DNA from: Modestobacter sp. Leaf380 | GTDB taxonomy: Bacteria; Actinomycetota; Actinomycetes; Mycobacteriales; Geodermatophilaceae | DNA: 64,000 bases | Reading direction: 5' to 3' | NCBI RefSeq assembly: GCF_001424485.1 | Contig: NZ_LMQC01000012.1 | Coordinates: 705,012 to 769,011, forward strand | Shown here: positions 43,838 to 51,737 of the stretch, piece after piece | Position numbering within the stretch: position 1 is the first letter of the stretch | Layout: each line of letters starts with the position of its first letter | Notes under the pieces: generated by a model | Database searches by the model: none | Told to the model about the DNA's origin: nothing | Seen by the model: the letters and a program-made list of their open reading frames with translations, nothing else | Translations under genes and position numbers: made by a program

Positions 43838-45271
43838 TCAGGGTGAGACGGCCGACTGCTCCGCCCGGGTGCGCTCGTCGTGGCGGCGGCCCAGCCGGAC
43901 CACCTGCCAGTACCAGAGCGGGACGACGGACAGGTAGGCCAGCGTGTAGCCCCACGCCACCCCCTCGGCCCCGCCGACGGCCAGCCCGCCCAGGCCCAGC
44001 GTGAGCAGCAGGACGGCGACGACCGAGTTGACCTGCAGGGCGGCGCGGGTCTCCCCCATCGAGTAGACGACGAAGGTGGCGCCGGAGGAGAACAGGTTGC
44101 ACAGCTGCCCGACCACCGAGGCCAGCAGGACGACCCGCACCTCGACCCACGACTCGCCGAGCAGCGCCTCGCCGACGGCGTCCGGGAGCAGCAGCAGGAC
44201 CGTGCCCCAGACCAGGCCGATCGTGGTCATCAGCGCACCGGCGGCCAGGGCGACGCGCAGCCGGCGGCTGCCGGAGAAGTGCGACCGGCGGGCCAGCTCG
44301 GGGACCACGAAGGCGGTGGCGCTCATGCCCAGCAGCGAGACCGGCCCCAGGACGACCTGGGCGCCCCGCAGGGCGGCGATGTCGCTGAGGGTGGCCAGTG
44401 CCCCGACCAGCAGCAGGCTGCCCTGGAAGGCGCCCTGCACGATCAGCGACTCGACCACCAGGTACCGGGTGAGGTCCCAGTGCGTGACCAACCAGGACCG
44501 GGTGCGCGCCGGGCGGGGCCAGGTGCGGGCGCCGCGGACGCCCAGCAGGGCACCAGCCGCGGCGGCGAGCCCCCAGGCCACCACGAACCAGACGGGGGTG
44601 TCGACGTCCACGACGGACAGCACGACGACCCCGACGACCAGCAGGCCCATCCACACGGCGTCGATCGCCGCGGCCCAGTGCGGGCGCCCCTCGGCCAGGA
44701 AGGCCATCCGCCAGGCGTCCTGCACGAGCAGGGCGGGCAGCAGCAGGGCCACCGCGGACAGCACGTGGCCCACGGTGCCGCCGATGAGCAGGCCGGCGGC
44801 CAGCACCAGGAGGCCGGCGGCCGAGCTCACCACCGCCGCAGACCCGGTCGAGCTCCCGGCCGCCGTGCGGAACTCCCGCGGCTCCGCGGAGGCGAAGCGG
44901 ATCGCCATCGGCTGGCTGACCAGCGCACGGGAGACCAGGACGGCCACCGAGTAGACCGAGAAGGCGACCGTGAAGGCACCGAACGCCTCGGCGTCCACCT
45001 GACGGGCGACGGCGACGGACAGCACGAGGCTGCCCAGGCTGGACAGGGCCTGGTCGACGACCGTCCACCCGGCCCGCCGGGCCAGCAGGGCGGCCACCCG
45101 GCGGCGGCCGCCGGGCTGGGCCGCGGGCGCCACCGGGGGGACGGGGACCTCGGGTCCCGGCGCCGGCCCCGGCGTCAGGACGGCGTCACCGCTCGCCGGG
45201 TCCGTGGACGCGGACGGTCCACTGGTCCCCGACACAGTGGGCACCGTAGCCGCCGGCTGCGGGAGCGTCAC
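43838..45271 (-). CDS. Wzx-like polysaccharide flippase
   Basis: About 477 residues from GTG 45271; the start is uncertain because GGGAGG lies 21 nt upstream and the N-terminal 60 residues are Pro/Ala-rich. From about residue 65: WTVVDQALSSLGSLVLSVAVA then RQVDAEAFGAFTVAFSVYSV, the typical start of oligosaccharide flippases, with about twelve hydrophobic segments to the end. It would flip undecaprenyl-linked oligosaccharides across the membrane. It sits upstream of the ExoA-like glycosyltransferase and is divergent from EDDYLY protein B; their -10 boxes appear to overlap. Confidence 0.85.
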   Translation of the reverse strand: MTLPQPAATVPTVSGTSGPSASTDPASGDAVLTPGPAPGPEVPVPPVAPAAQPGGRRRVAALLARRAGWTVVDQALSSLGSLVLSVAVARQVDAEAFGAFTVAFSVYSVAVLVSRALVSQPMAIRFASAEPREFRTAAGSSTGSAAVVSSAAGLLVLAAGLLIGGTVGHVLSAVALLLPALLVQDAWRMAFLAEGRPHWAAAIDAVWMGLLVVGVVVLSVVDVDTPVWFVVAWGLAAAAGALLGVRGARTWPRPARTRSWLVTHWDLTRYLVVESLIVQGAFQGSLLLVGALATLSDIAALRGAQVVLGPVSLLGMSATAFVVPELARRSHFSGSRRLRVALAAGALMTTIGLVWGTVLLLLPDAVGEALLGESWVEVRVVLLASVVGQLCNLFSSGATFVVYSMGETRAALQVNSVVAVLLLTLGLGGLAVGGAEGVAWGYTLAYLSVVPLWYWQVVRLGRRHDERTRAEQSAVSP

Positions 45272-45314
45272 GGGTCTGTGACCGGGTCGGTCCTCCCGGG
45301 TGAGGACGCGCGCG

Positions 45315-45324
45315 GGTCTAGGGT
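45315..45324. promoter_or_regulatory. overlapping divergent -10 boxes
   Basis: The plus strand reads TAGGGT (45319-45324) and the minus strand reads TAGACC (45320-45315); both share the central CTAG. They lie about 60 bp before the plus-strand ATG (45384) and about 44 bp before the minus-strand GTG (45271). Polymerase could bind in only one direction at a time. Confidence 0.4.
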
Positions 45325-45383
45325 GCCTTCGCACGCGGCGCGACGAGCCCAGTCCGGCGCCGTCCGCGCGAGAGAGGTGCCCG

Positions 45384-46286
45384 ATGTCGTTCCCGGTCCT
45401 GTTCCGTTCCTACGGCGGAGACAACCGCAAGGGCCGACCCGAGTGGTTCAGCAAGGCGACCGCTCTGGCCTCGGTCGTCCGGGCCGCCGAGGTGGCCGGG
45501 GCCGAGCTGGTCTTCGTGAACAACGGGCCCATCCCCGAGGACCGGCTGCGGGTGATGGAGTCCGCCGGGACCGTGGTCACGCTGCCCGGGGTCGGGGTGC
45601 ACGAGTCCTACCTGTCGGCGCTGCGGCTCGCCACCTCCGGCCGGTGGGCCGACGACCAGCTCGTCTGGATCAGCGAGGACGACTACCTGTACCACCCCGA
45701 GGCACTGCGCCGGCTCGAGCGGGCCGCCGAGACCATCACCACCGCCGACTACTTCGCGCTCTACGCCAACAACCCGGTGGAGCCCCAGCCCCGGCCGGCC
45801 CCGCCGGTCCACCGCCCCCGCGGCTGGGTGGACCTGCCTCCCTGGGACGTCGACGGGGAGCGCTGGGAGCGCATCTACAGCACCACCGCGACCTTCGGGG
45901 CCCGCGTCGGTGCGCTTCGGGAGGACCTGTCGCTGTTCCGCTTCGCGACGGTGCCGCACAAGAACATGTTCCGCGACCACGACACCTCGATGCTCTACCA
46001 GGGCTTCGAGACCTACCCCTGGTCGACCGTGGCCCGGGCGGCCGTGGGCCGGTCCGAGGGCACGCCCCGGGAGCGCCTGCGCGAGGTGGCGATGTCGCCC
46101 TTCTACGCCGCGACCAACCTGCGCTCGCACCGTCGCCGCGACCGCCGCCGGCTGCTGGTCGCGCCCCGGCCGGACCTGGCCACCCACGGCGAGTCCGGCT
46201 ACGCCTACCCGGGGCAGGACTGGGCCGGTATCGCCGCGGAGGCGGACGCCTGGCAGCGGGCCCGCGACGGGGACGCCGCGGGCTGA
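45384..46286 (+). CDS. EDDYLY-type putative glycosyltransferase B
   Basis: 300 residues from ATG 45384 with AGAGAGG 6 nt upstream. Paralogue of the product of 41805-42683: it begins MSFPVLFRSYGGDNRKGRP, has LVWISEDDYLYHPEALRRL at about 95-113, then TADYFALY, TATFGARVGAL and LATHGESGYAYPG. The GT-A-like acidic triplet EDD is preceded by hydrophobic residues, as in metal-dependent glycosyltransferases. VPHKNMFRDHDTSMLYQGFE is conserved-looking but absent from the paralogue. No signal peptide or helix, so it is cytoplasmic. I cannot name the family or sugar. Its stop runs into a 14-bp tandem repeat shared with the end of the convergent glycosidase gene. Confidence 0.7.
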   Translation: MSFPVLFRSYGGDNRKGRPEWFSKATALASVVRAAEVAGAELVFVNNGPIPEDRLRVMESAGTVVTLPGVGVHESYLSALRLATSGRWADDQLVWISEDDYLYHPEALRRLERAAETITTADYFALYANNPVEPQPRPAPPVHRPRGWVDLPPWDVDGERWERIYSTTATFGARVGALREDLSLFRFATVPHKNMFRDHDTSMLYQGFETYPWSTVARAAVGRSEGTPRERLREVAMSPFYAATNLRSHRRRDRRRLLVAPRPDLATHGESGYAYPGQDWAGIAAEADAWQRARDGDAAG

Positions 46287-46342
46287 GCGCCGGGAGTCGA
46301 GAGCCGGGGGTCGGGCGCCGGGGGTCGGGCGCCGGGGTCAGG
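46287..46342. repeat. 14-bp tandem repeat, four units, between convergent stops
   Basis: GCGCCGGGAGTCGA, GAGCCGGGGGTCGG, GCGCCGGGGGTCGG, GCGCCGGGGTCAGG: four consecutive 14-bp units starting at the base after the EDDYLY-B stop. The last unit contains the stop codon (46338-46340) of the glycosidase. The two middle units differ by one base. A slippage-prone minisatellite; no hairpin terminator is evident in its place. Confidence 0.85.
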
Positions 46343-47417
46343 CGCCGCCGCGGCCCCAGGACTCCCGGTACGCGGCCGCCGACTCCGGCATGCGAGTGTC
46401 CCCGTAGAGCAGGAAGTTGCCGTCGTAGACCTCGGCGTCGACGTCGAAGAGGATCTCGTAGAGCAGCTCACCGGGACCGGTGCCGCCGTGTTCGGCGAAG
46501 AAGTCGTGCATCTCCTGGACGAAGAGCGGGGAGTCGCCCTGGTCGGCGACCCCCGACCACTCCGACACCGCCATCGGCAGGCCCACGCTCTCCGCGAACT
46601 CGCGGTACCCCTCCAGGCCCTTGGGGGCGCCCCACTGGTCGGTGAGGTCCATCGACCGGCTCCACTCGACCGGCGTCTGCACGTAGGGGTACTGGTTGTA
46701 GTAGTCGACGCTCAGCACGTCGACGTACTCGGCACCCGGGAACGACTCGCGCCAGTCGAAGCCGGTGTCCACCGACTCACGGTTGAGGTTGAAGACCAGC
46801 TGCGACTCCGGGTAGACCTCCTGCTGCAGCTCCCGGAAGCGCTTCCAGCCGGCGATGAAGTCGTCCTTCTCCGAGGCGTCGACCGACCAGGGGTACCAGT
46901 TGCCGTTGCTCTCGTGCGCGAACCGGATGTAGAGCGTCCCGGCCCGGTCTGCCCACACGTCGCGGGCCTCGGTCAGGGTCTCGCGCCACCGGTCGTCGTA
47001 GGCGCCCTGGGCCGCCTCGGCCCAGGACTCGTCCTCACCGATCGCGCCGACGGCCAGGTCCATCGGGCCCTGCCAGTCCTCGTACTCGGCGCCGGGCTGC
47101 AGCTGCCAGAGCTCGGTCATGGCCTCGACGTTGTCCGACCAGGTCCCGGCGATCTCGACGTCGCGGCCGCGCCACTCGCCGAACTCGCCGGTGACGATGC
47201 CGGGACCGGAGGCCCCGGACAGCCAGGTGCCGGTCGCGGTGCCGATCGCCTCGGAGTAGCCCGGCGCCTCGTCGTCCTGACGCTGCACGAGGACCACGAC
47301 CGTGACCACCAGGACGACGACGAGGGCGAGAGCGGCTGCGCCCAGGAGCACGACCCGTCGAGCGGGGCGGCGACCGGGGCGGGGGTCCTGGTCGTCGGTG
47401 GGCTGGCTGACGGCCAC
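46338..47417 (-). CDS. GH26-like glycosidase, membrane-anchored
   Basis: 359 residues from GTG 47417 (GGAG 6 nt upstream). One N-terminal helix after a basic stretch (VVLLGAAALALVVVLVVTVVVLV, about 24-46) anchors it facing outside. The catalytic part (about 65-359) matches the GH26 beta-mannanase pattern: LYIRFAHESNGNWYPW holds the probable acid/base Glu, and MAVSEWSGVADQ holds the probable nucleophile Glu. Also YVDVLSVDYYNQYPY. GH26-like proteins are frequent in actinobacterial polysaccharide loci and may trim or release the locus product rather than digest food mannan. Its paralogue is at 59.8 kb. Substrate inferred only. Confidence 0.83.
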   Translation of the reverse strand: MAVSQPTDDQDPRPGRRPARRVVLLGAAALALVVVLVVTVVVLVQRQDDEAPGYSEAIGTATGTWLSGASGPGIVTGEFGEWRGRDVEIAGTWSDNVEAMTELWQLQPGAEYEDWQGPMDLAVGAIGEDESWAEAAQGAYDDRWRETLTEARDVWADRAGTLYIRFAHESNGNWYPWSVDASEKDDFIAGWKRFRELQQEVYPESQLVFNLNRESVDTGFDWRESFPGAEYVDVLSVDYYNQYPYVQTPVEWSRSMDLTDQWGAPKGLEGYREFAESVGLPMAVSEWSGVADQGDSPLFVQEMHDFFAEHGGTGPGELLYEILFDVDAEVYDGNFLLYGDTRMPESAAAYRESWGRGGA

Positions 47418-47817
47418 GGTTACTCCAGGGGTCTGGCCCGGGCGGTGTTCCGACCCGGGACGCGGACGGGCGGACCAGCGGCGGCACCCCGTGGCGGGCA
47501 CCGGGGGTGCCGGGGAACCCGCAACGCCCACTCTAGGCCGGGTCTGCACGCCTGGTGACCAGCACGCGGGCGAGGAGGTGCGCATCGTCACCCGTTCGCG
47601 CACAGGACCCCCGATCGAGCGACCCCGTCGGTTACGGGTCTTGCGATAACCTCAACTGTGTGGGGGGCCGTCAGGGAGTCGTGCCCCCCGGGGCCCGGCC
47701 CGCTGAGTGCTCCTGCGCGAGGGCCGCGACCTGACGACCGATCGGACACCCGCAGCAGTCGACGACGACGACGCTCCCGGATCCCCTGCACACCCGCAGC
47801 CGACCACTGGAGAGACC
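47418..47817. other. 400-bp divergent intergenic region
   Basis: Promoter region for the glycosidase (minus) and the second Wzz-like gene (plus). Minus-strand TAGAGT (47530-47535) is a plausible -10 box for the glycosidase. Plus-strand GATAAC (47645-47650) or TAACCT (47647-47652) could start the Wzz transcript with a leader of about 160 nt. The leader begins with the hairpin GGGGGGC...GCCCCCC (47662-47689). No gene is supported inside. Confidence 0.5.
47662..47689 (+). promoter_or_regulatory. leader hairpin before the Wzz-like gene
   Basis: GGGGGGC (47662-47668) can pair with GCCCCCC (47683-47689) across a 14-nt loop, just after the likely transcription start. It could be a transcription attenuator or an RNA-stability element. 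This is inference from pairing only. Confidence 0.35.
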
Positions 47818-49209
47818 GTGTCCCCGAACGCGACGTCCCCGCACGTCCCGCCGCTCGACGAGTCCCCCCGGGCATCGGAGCCGCCGGCCGGACCGGGTGC
47901 GCCCGACACGGCACAGGGTGAGACGGCCCAGCACGAGACGGCCGGCCCGACCGGGTCGACGCCCTCGGCGGAGTCCCGCGAGGCCACCGGCACCCGCCCC
48001 CCGGGCCCTTGGCTGGCCCCGCTGACGACTGCCGGGCAGCAGACCCAGGCGATGCGAGTCCCCACCGGACCCCCGTCGGCACCGGACGACGCGGCCCCCG
48101 CAGCCACCCCTGCCGCAGCCGCAGCCCCTGCCGCCACCCCGGCCCGCGCCGGTGGGCCGGCGACCGACCCGGTCGCGAGCCCTGTCACCGGGACTCCCGC
48201 ACCGGACCGGACGCCCGCACACAGCGCGGAGGCCGCGGAGGCCGCGGAGGCCGCGGAGGCCGCGGTGCCCACCGAGGCCCCCGTGGCACCCTCCTCCCCG
48301 GGGATCGACGAGGAGTCCCGTGGAGGAGCAGTCATCAGCGCACGCACACAGAAGACCCGGACCCCCCGGTCCCGCCGGGCCGTGGCCGTGGTCCTCGTCG
48401 CAGCGGTGGTCGGTGCCGTGCTCGGCGGGCTGGGCAGCCTGCTCGCCGGGCCCTCCTACTCCACCGAGTCCCACGTGCTGTGGAACCCGGCCGGGGTGCA
48501 GTACGCCGACGAGACGGTGAACGCCGACCCGAACCTCGTGGAGCGCCAGGTCACCGACCAGGTCGACGTCATCATGAGCGACGCGGTGATGGGCACCGCC
48601 GCGGACACCCTGGGTACCGACGTCGAGGACCTCCGCGAGGAGATCAGCGTCGGGGTCGCCACCGGCAGCAGCCTGATGGTGGTCACCGGCTCCGGCGACA
48701 GTGCCACGGCCGCAGCCGACGCCACCACCGCCGTCACCGACGCCTACGTGGGCTACCTCCGGGACAACGGCCGCGCGGTGCTCAACCAGCGCGCCGACGT
48801 CCTGCAGGGCACGATCGAGCGCCAGACCGCCCAGCTGGCCGAGCTGGACGGCCAGCTGACCGCGCTCAACGACCAGCTCGGCGGCCTGAACCCCACGACG
48901 GCCGCCTACGGTGCCGTCCAGGGCCGCATCGACCGGCTCGCCACCCAGATCTCGGACCTGACCACCCGCAGCGCCGACCTGGTCGACGAGCAGGAGACCC
49001 TGCGGGCCAACGCGGCGATATTCCCGGGCGAGGCGTTCGTGCTCCAGCAGGCGGAGGTCCCCGAGGGACCGTCGTCGCTGTCCCCGGCCAAGGCCGCCCT
49101 GGTCGGTGCCGCGCTGGGCGTGGTGGTCGGGGCGTGCGTGGTCGCCTTCACGACCTCCCGGTCCCGATCGGGCGGTCGCGGCCACAGGACCGCCCGCACG
49201 GCCCCGTAG
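47818..49209 (+). CDS. Wzz-like chain-length protein 2 with long disordered N-terminus
   Basis: 463 residues from GTG 47818 (GGAGAG just upstream). The first 180 residues are Pro/Ala/Thr/Glu-rich and low-complexity, including a stretch of repeated A-E-A coded by a 9-bp DNA repeat. Then TM1 AVAVVLVAAVVGAVLGGLGSL (about 188-208), a periplasmic domain with YSTESHVLWNPAG, a coiled-coil-like part (VLQGTIERQTAQLAELDGQL onward, about 325-390), and TM2 KAALVGAALGVVVGACVVAF (about 425-444). This is the Wzz/PCP layout for setting chain length. There is no kinase domain. The extended cytoplasmic N-terminus is unusual. Its TAG overlaps the next GTG by one base. Confidence 0.82.
   Translation: MSPNATSPHVPPLDESPRASEPPAGPGAPDTAQGETAQHETAGPTGSTPSAESREATGTRPPGPWLAPLTTAGQQTQAMRVPTGPPSAPDDAAPAATPAAAAAPAATPARAGGPATDPVASPVTGTPAPDRTPAHSAEAAEAAEAAEAAVPTEAPVAPSSPGIDEESRGGAVISARTQKTRTPRSRRAVAVVLVAAVVGAVLGGLGSLLAGPSYSTESHVLWNPAGVQYADETVNADPNLVERQVTDQVDVIMSDAVMGTAADTLGTDVEDLREEISVGVATGSSLMVVTGSGDSATAAADATTAVTDAYVGYLRDNGRAVLNQRADVLQGTIERQTAQLAELDGQLTALNDQLGGLNPTTAAYGAVQGRIDRLATQISDLTTRSADLVDEQETLRANAAIFPGEAFVLQQAEVPEGPSSLSPAKAALVGAALGVVVGACVVAFTTSRSRSGGRGHRTARTAP
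48226..48261 (+). repeat. 9-bp coding tandem repeat (four units)
   Basis: GCGGAGGCC occurs four times in a row, encoding repeated A-E-A in the cytoplasmic N-terminus of the Wzz-like protein. Perfect DNA identity suggests slippage. Confidence 0.85.
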
Positions 49210-50483
49210 TGCACGCCGTCGGCGTCGAGGTCCCGGCCCGCCGGGCACGCCTCGCGCCCTGCTCCATCGCCCTGGTGCTGGTCGGCACCCTGCTGCAGCG
49301 CATCGCCCTGCCGCTGGGGTCCGACCAGGTGCCGCTGGGCATCCCGCTGCTGCTGGGCATCACGGCCCTCGGCGTGTGGACCGGAGAGTTCCGGGTGACC
49401 GACCGGAAGCTGCGCGCCCTCGTCGTCTTCATCGGCACCGCGACCGTCTGCACCCTGCTGCAGGTCGCCACGGGGTCGACGCCGTCCCTGCTGTCGCTGG
49501 GCCTGCTCTTCTGCATCTACCCCCTCGTCGCCCTCACCGCCGACATCGGCCGGGCCGGTGTGGCCGCGGTCGAGGAGGTCTTCCTCCGCCTGATGACGGT
49601 CGCCGCCCTCGTCTCCGTCGGGCAGCTGGCGGTCCAGTACGCCGGTGTCCCCTACGAGGACCACCTGCTCCGGGTCGTGCCCGAGTCGCTGCTGCTCGTC
49701 GGCTACAACACCGGTGACCCCATCACCTACGGCGACCCGCTCTACCGGTCCAACGCCGTCCTCTTCCTCGAGCCGTCCTTCATCTCGCTCTTCCTGGGCA
49801 TCGCCGTGGCGCTCGCGCTCTTCCGCCGTCGGTCCTGGCTGATGGTGACCGTGCTGCTGGCCGGGATGATCCCGCCCCTGGCCGGCAGCGGGTTCGTGGT
49901 CCTGGCCCCAGCCCTGGTCGTGCTGGCCCTGGGACGCGACCGGGCGCGGCTGTTCGCGGCAGTCCCCGCCGTCGTGCTGGCGGTGCTGCTCGCGCTGGCG
50001 ACCCCGCTGGGCGACCTGTACCTGGAACGGTCCTTCGAGGCCTCCAACCCCAACACCAGCAGCAGCGCCCGGCTCGTGCAGCCCTACGGGGCACTGCTGC
50101 CGCCCACCTTCGAGGACTACACGACGACGCTGATCGGGCACGGCGCCGGCACCGCAGACGACTACCTGATCGACGTCGGGCTCATCGACGTCACTGCTCC
50201 CCTGGTGCCCAAGGTGCTCTACGAGTACGGGCTGGTCGGGGCGGTCGGCATCCTGGCCCTGTTGGTGGTCTTCCTCGCCGTCGAGGTCCGCCGCCGCCCC
50301 TGGACGGTGGGCATCTTCCTGCTCTTCCTCTACGTGAACGCGTCGTTCCTGCAGAGCACCCTCGTGTTCATCACGCTGTTCTGGATCTCGCTGATGCCCC
50401 CGACGGACGAGCCGGGGGACGTGCAGCCGGAGGACCTCGTGCACGTGCCCGGACGCGAACCGACACCGGCACGGGTGGGGTGA
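49209..50483 (+). CDS. O-antigen polymerase/ligase-like membrane protein (Wzy module 2)
   Basis: 424 residues; the GTG at 49209 shares its first base with the TAG of the Wzz-like gene. About eleven hydrophobic segments. A large outside loop between late helices holds YLERSFEASNPNTSSSARL and LIGHGAGTADDYLID, the region where Wzy/WaaL proteins carry functional Arg and His. LEPSFISLFLGIAVALALF and LAGSGFVVLAPALVVLAL are typical helices. It would polymerise or ligate lipid-linked glycan outside the membrane; the tight coupling to a Wzz-like gene favours polymerase. It is followed 7 bp later by the acyltransferase. Confidence 0.82.
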   Translation: MHAVGVEVPARRARLAPCSIALVLVGTLLQRIALPLGSDQVPLGIPLLLGITALGVWTGEFRVTDRKLRALVVFIGTATVCTLLQVATGSTPSLLSLGLLFCIYPLVALTADIGRAGVAAVEEVFLRLMTVAALVSVGQLAVQYAGVPYEDHLLRVVPESLLLVGYNTGDPITYGDPLYRSNAVLFLEPSFISLFLGIAVALALFRRRSWLMVTVLLAGMIPPLAGSGFVVLAPALVVLALGRDRARLFAAVPAVVLAVLLALATPLGDLYLERSFEASNPNTSSSARLVQPYGALLPPTFEDYTTTLIGHGAGTADDYLIDVGLIDVTAPLVPKVLYEYGLVGAVGILALLVVFLAVEVRRRPWTVGIFLLFLYVNASFLQSTLVFITLFWISLMPPTDEPGDVQPEDLVHVPGREPTPARVG

Positions 50484-50490
50484 GGCCGAC

Positions 50491-51693
50491 GTGACACGCA
50501 CCGGTCAGCACCGCAGTCCCCTCCCGGGTGAGGCCCCGGAGGGCCTGCCCCCCACCGCAGGGCACGGACGGGTGGCCGCCCTCGACGGTCTGCGCGGCAT
50601 CGCCGTGCTGCTCGTCGTCCTGGGCCACGGGCTGGGCGCCGCGTGGCAGCTCGAGGACACCCCGGTGGCCCGGCTGTTCGAGGTGCCGTTCAACGGCGGG
50701 GTCGGGGTCACCGTCTTCTTCGTCCTCAGCGGCTACCTGATCACCTCGATCCTGGTCCGCGAACGGGAGCGCACCGGGCGGGTCAGCCTGCGGGACTTCT
50801 ACCTCCGCCGGACCTTCCGCATCCTGCCGGCGTTCTACGTGTTCCTCGCCGTCGTCGCCGTGCTGGCGGCCGTCGGTGCGATCCGGGTCGGCGGCAGCGA
50901 CCTGCTCGCCTCCGGGCTGATGGTGCACAACTACTGGTCGGCCGGGGACACCTGGTGGCTCGGGCACACCTGGTCCCTCGCGGTCGAGGAGCAGTTCTAC
51001 CTGGTCTGGCCGCTGCTGCTGCTGTGGCTGCGCCCGCGCCGCGCCTGCCAGTTCGGCGTCGCGTACCTGCTGGCGGCCCCCGTGGTCCGGGTGGCCTCCT
51101 ACGTGTTCGTCCCCGACAGCCAGGACCAGGTCTGGGAGATGTTCCACACCCGGGCGGACTCGCTGCTCACCGGCTGCCTCATCGCGCTGCTGCCCGTGGC
51201 GTACCCGGGCGTGTGGGCGCGGGTGCGGCGGTGGGCGGGGCTCCGTGCCGCCGTGCCGCTCGCCGTCGTCGCCGTCCTGGTGAGCAGTGCCCTGGAGGTC
51301 ACCCTCGGCGGTGTCTGGTCCTTCCCGGCCGGCTACACAGTCACGAACCTGGCCACCGCGGTCGTCGTCGTGTCGATCACCACCGCCGGGGCCCGCACGA
51401 CGCGCACCACCCGCGTACTGTCCTGGCGGCCGCTGGCCGCGGTGGGCCTGATCTCCTACAGCCTGTACCTGTACCAGCAGGTCTTCCTGCCCGAGTTCGG
51501 TCTCACCCCGTCCCTGGCGGGCAGCTCCGGCCCGTGGACGGCGCTCCTGGGCATCGCCGCGGCTCTCGTGGCCGCCACCATGAGCTACCACCTGGTCGAG
51601 CAGCCCTTCCTACGGCTGAAGAACAGGTTCTCCCGCGTGAGCCTGCCGACCGGTCCCCGAGCGGCGCGGGACGAGACCGCCGACCCGTCCTGA
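50491..51693 (+). CDS. acyltransferase family 3 (OafA-like)
   Basis: 400-residue integral membrane O-acyltransferase with about ten helices and no SGNH domain. Landmarks: LDGLRGIAVLLVVLGH in helix 1 with the essential His, FFVLSGYLITSILVRER, then FYLRRTFRILPAFY, and WSLAVEEQFYLVWPL. Such enzymes add acetyl or other acyl groups to sugars of surface glycans. GTG 50491 follows the polymerase stop by 7 bp in one operon. Substrate is unknown, but the operon suggests the glycan made by module 2. Confidence 0.92.
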   Translation: MTRTGQHRSPLPGEAPEGLPPTAGHGRVAALDGLRGIAVLLVVLGHGLGAAWQLEDTPVARLFEVPFNGGVGVTVFFVLSGYLITSILVRERERTGRVSLRDFYLRRTFRILPAFYVFLAVVAVLAAVGAIRVGGSDLLASGLMVHNYWSAGDTWWLGHTWSLAVEEQFYLVWPLLLLWLRPRRACQFGVAYLLAAPVVRVASYVFVPDSQDQVWEMFHTRADSLLTGCLIALLPVAYPGVWARVRRWAGLRAAVPLAVVAVLVSSALEVTLGGVWSFPAGYTVTNLATAVVVVSITTAGARTTRTTRVLSWRPLAAVGLISYSLYLYQQVFLPEFGLTPSLAGSSGPWTALLGIAAALVAATMSYHLVEQPFLRLKNRFSRVSLPTGPRAARDETADPS

Positions 51694-51737
51694 CGGCCCG
51701 TCCGCCGTCCCACCCGTCATCGAGCAGGAGCCCCACC

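Noticed and set aside
47658-47921. 87-codon frame that could begin leaderless after the -10 region
   Set aside because: Arg/Pro-rich shadow that overlaps the Wzz-like start; the Wzz frame has a proper ribosome site.
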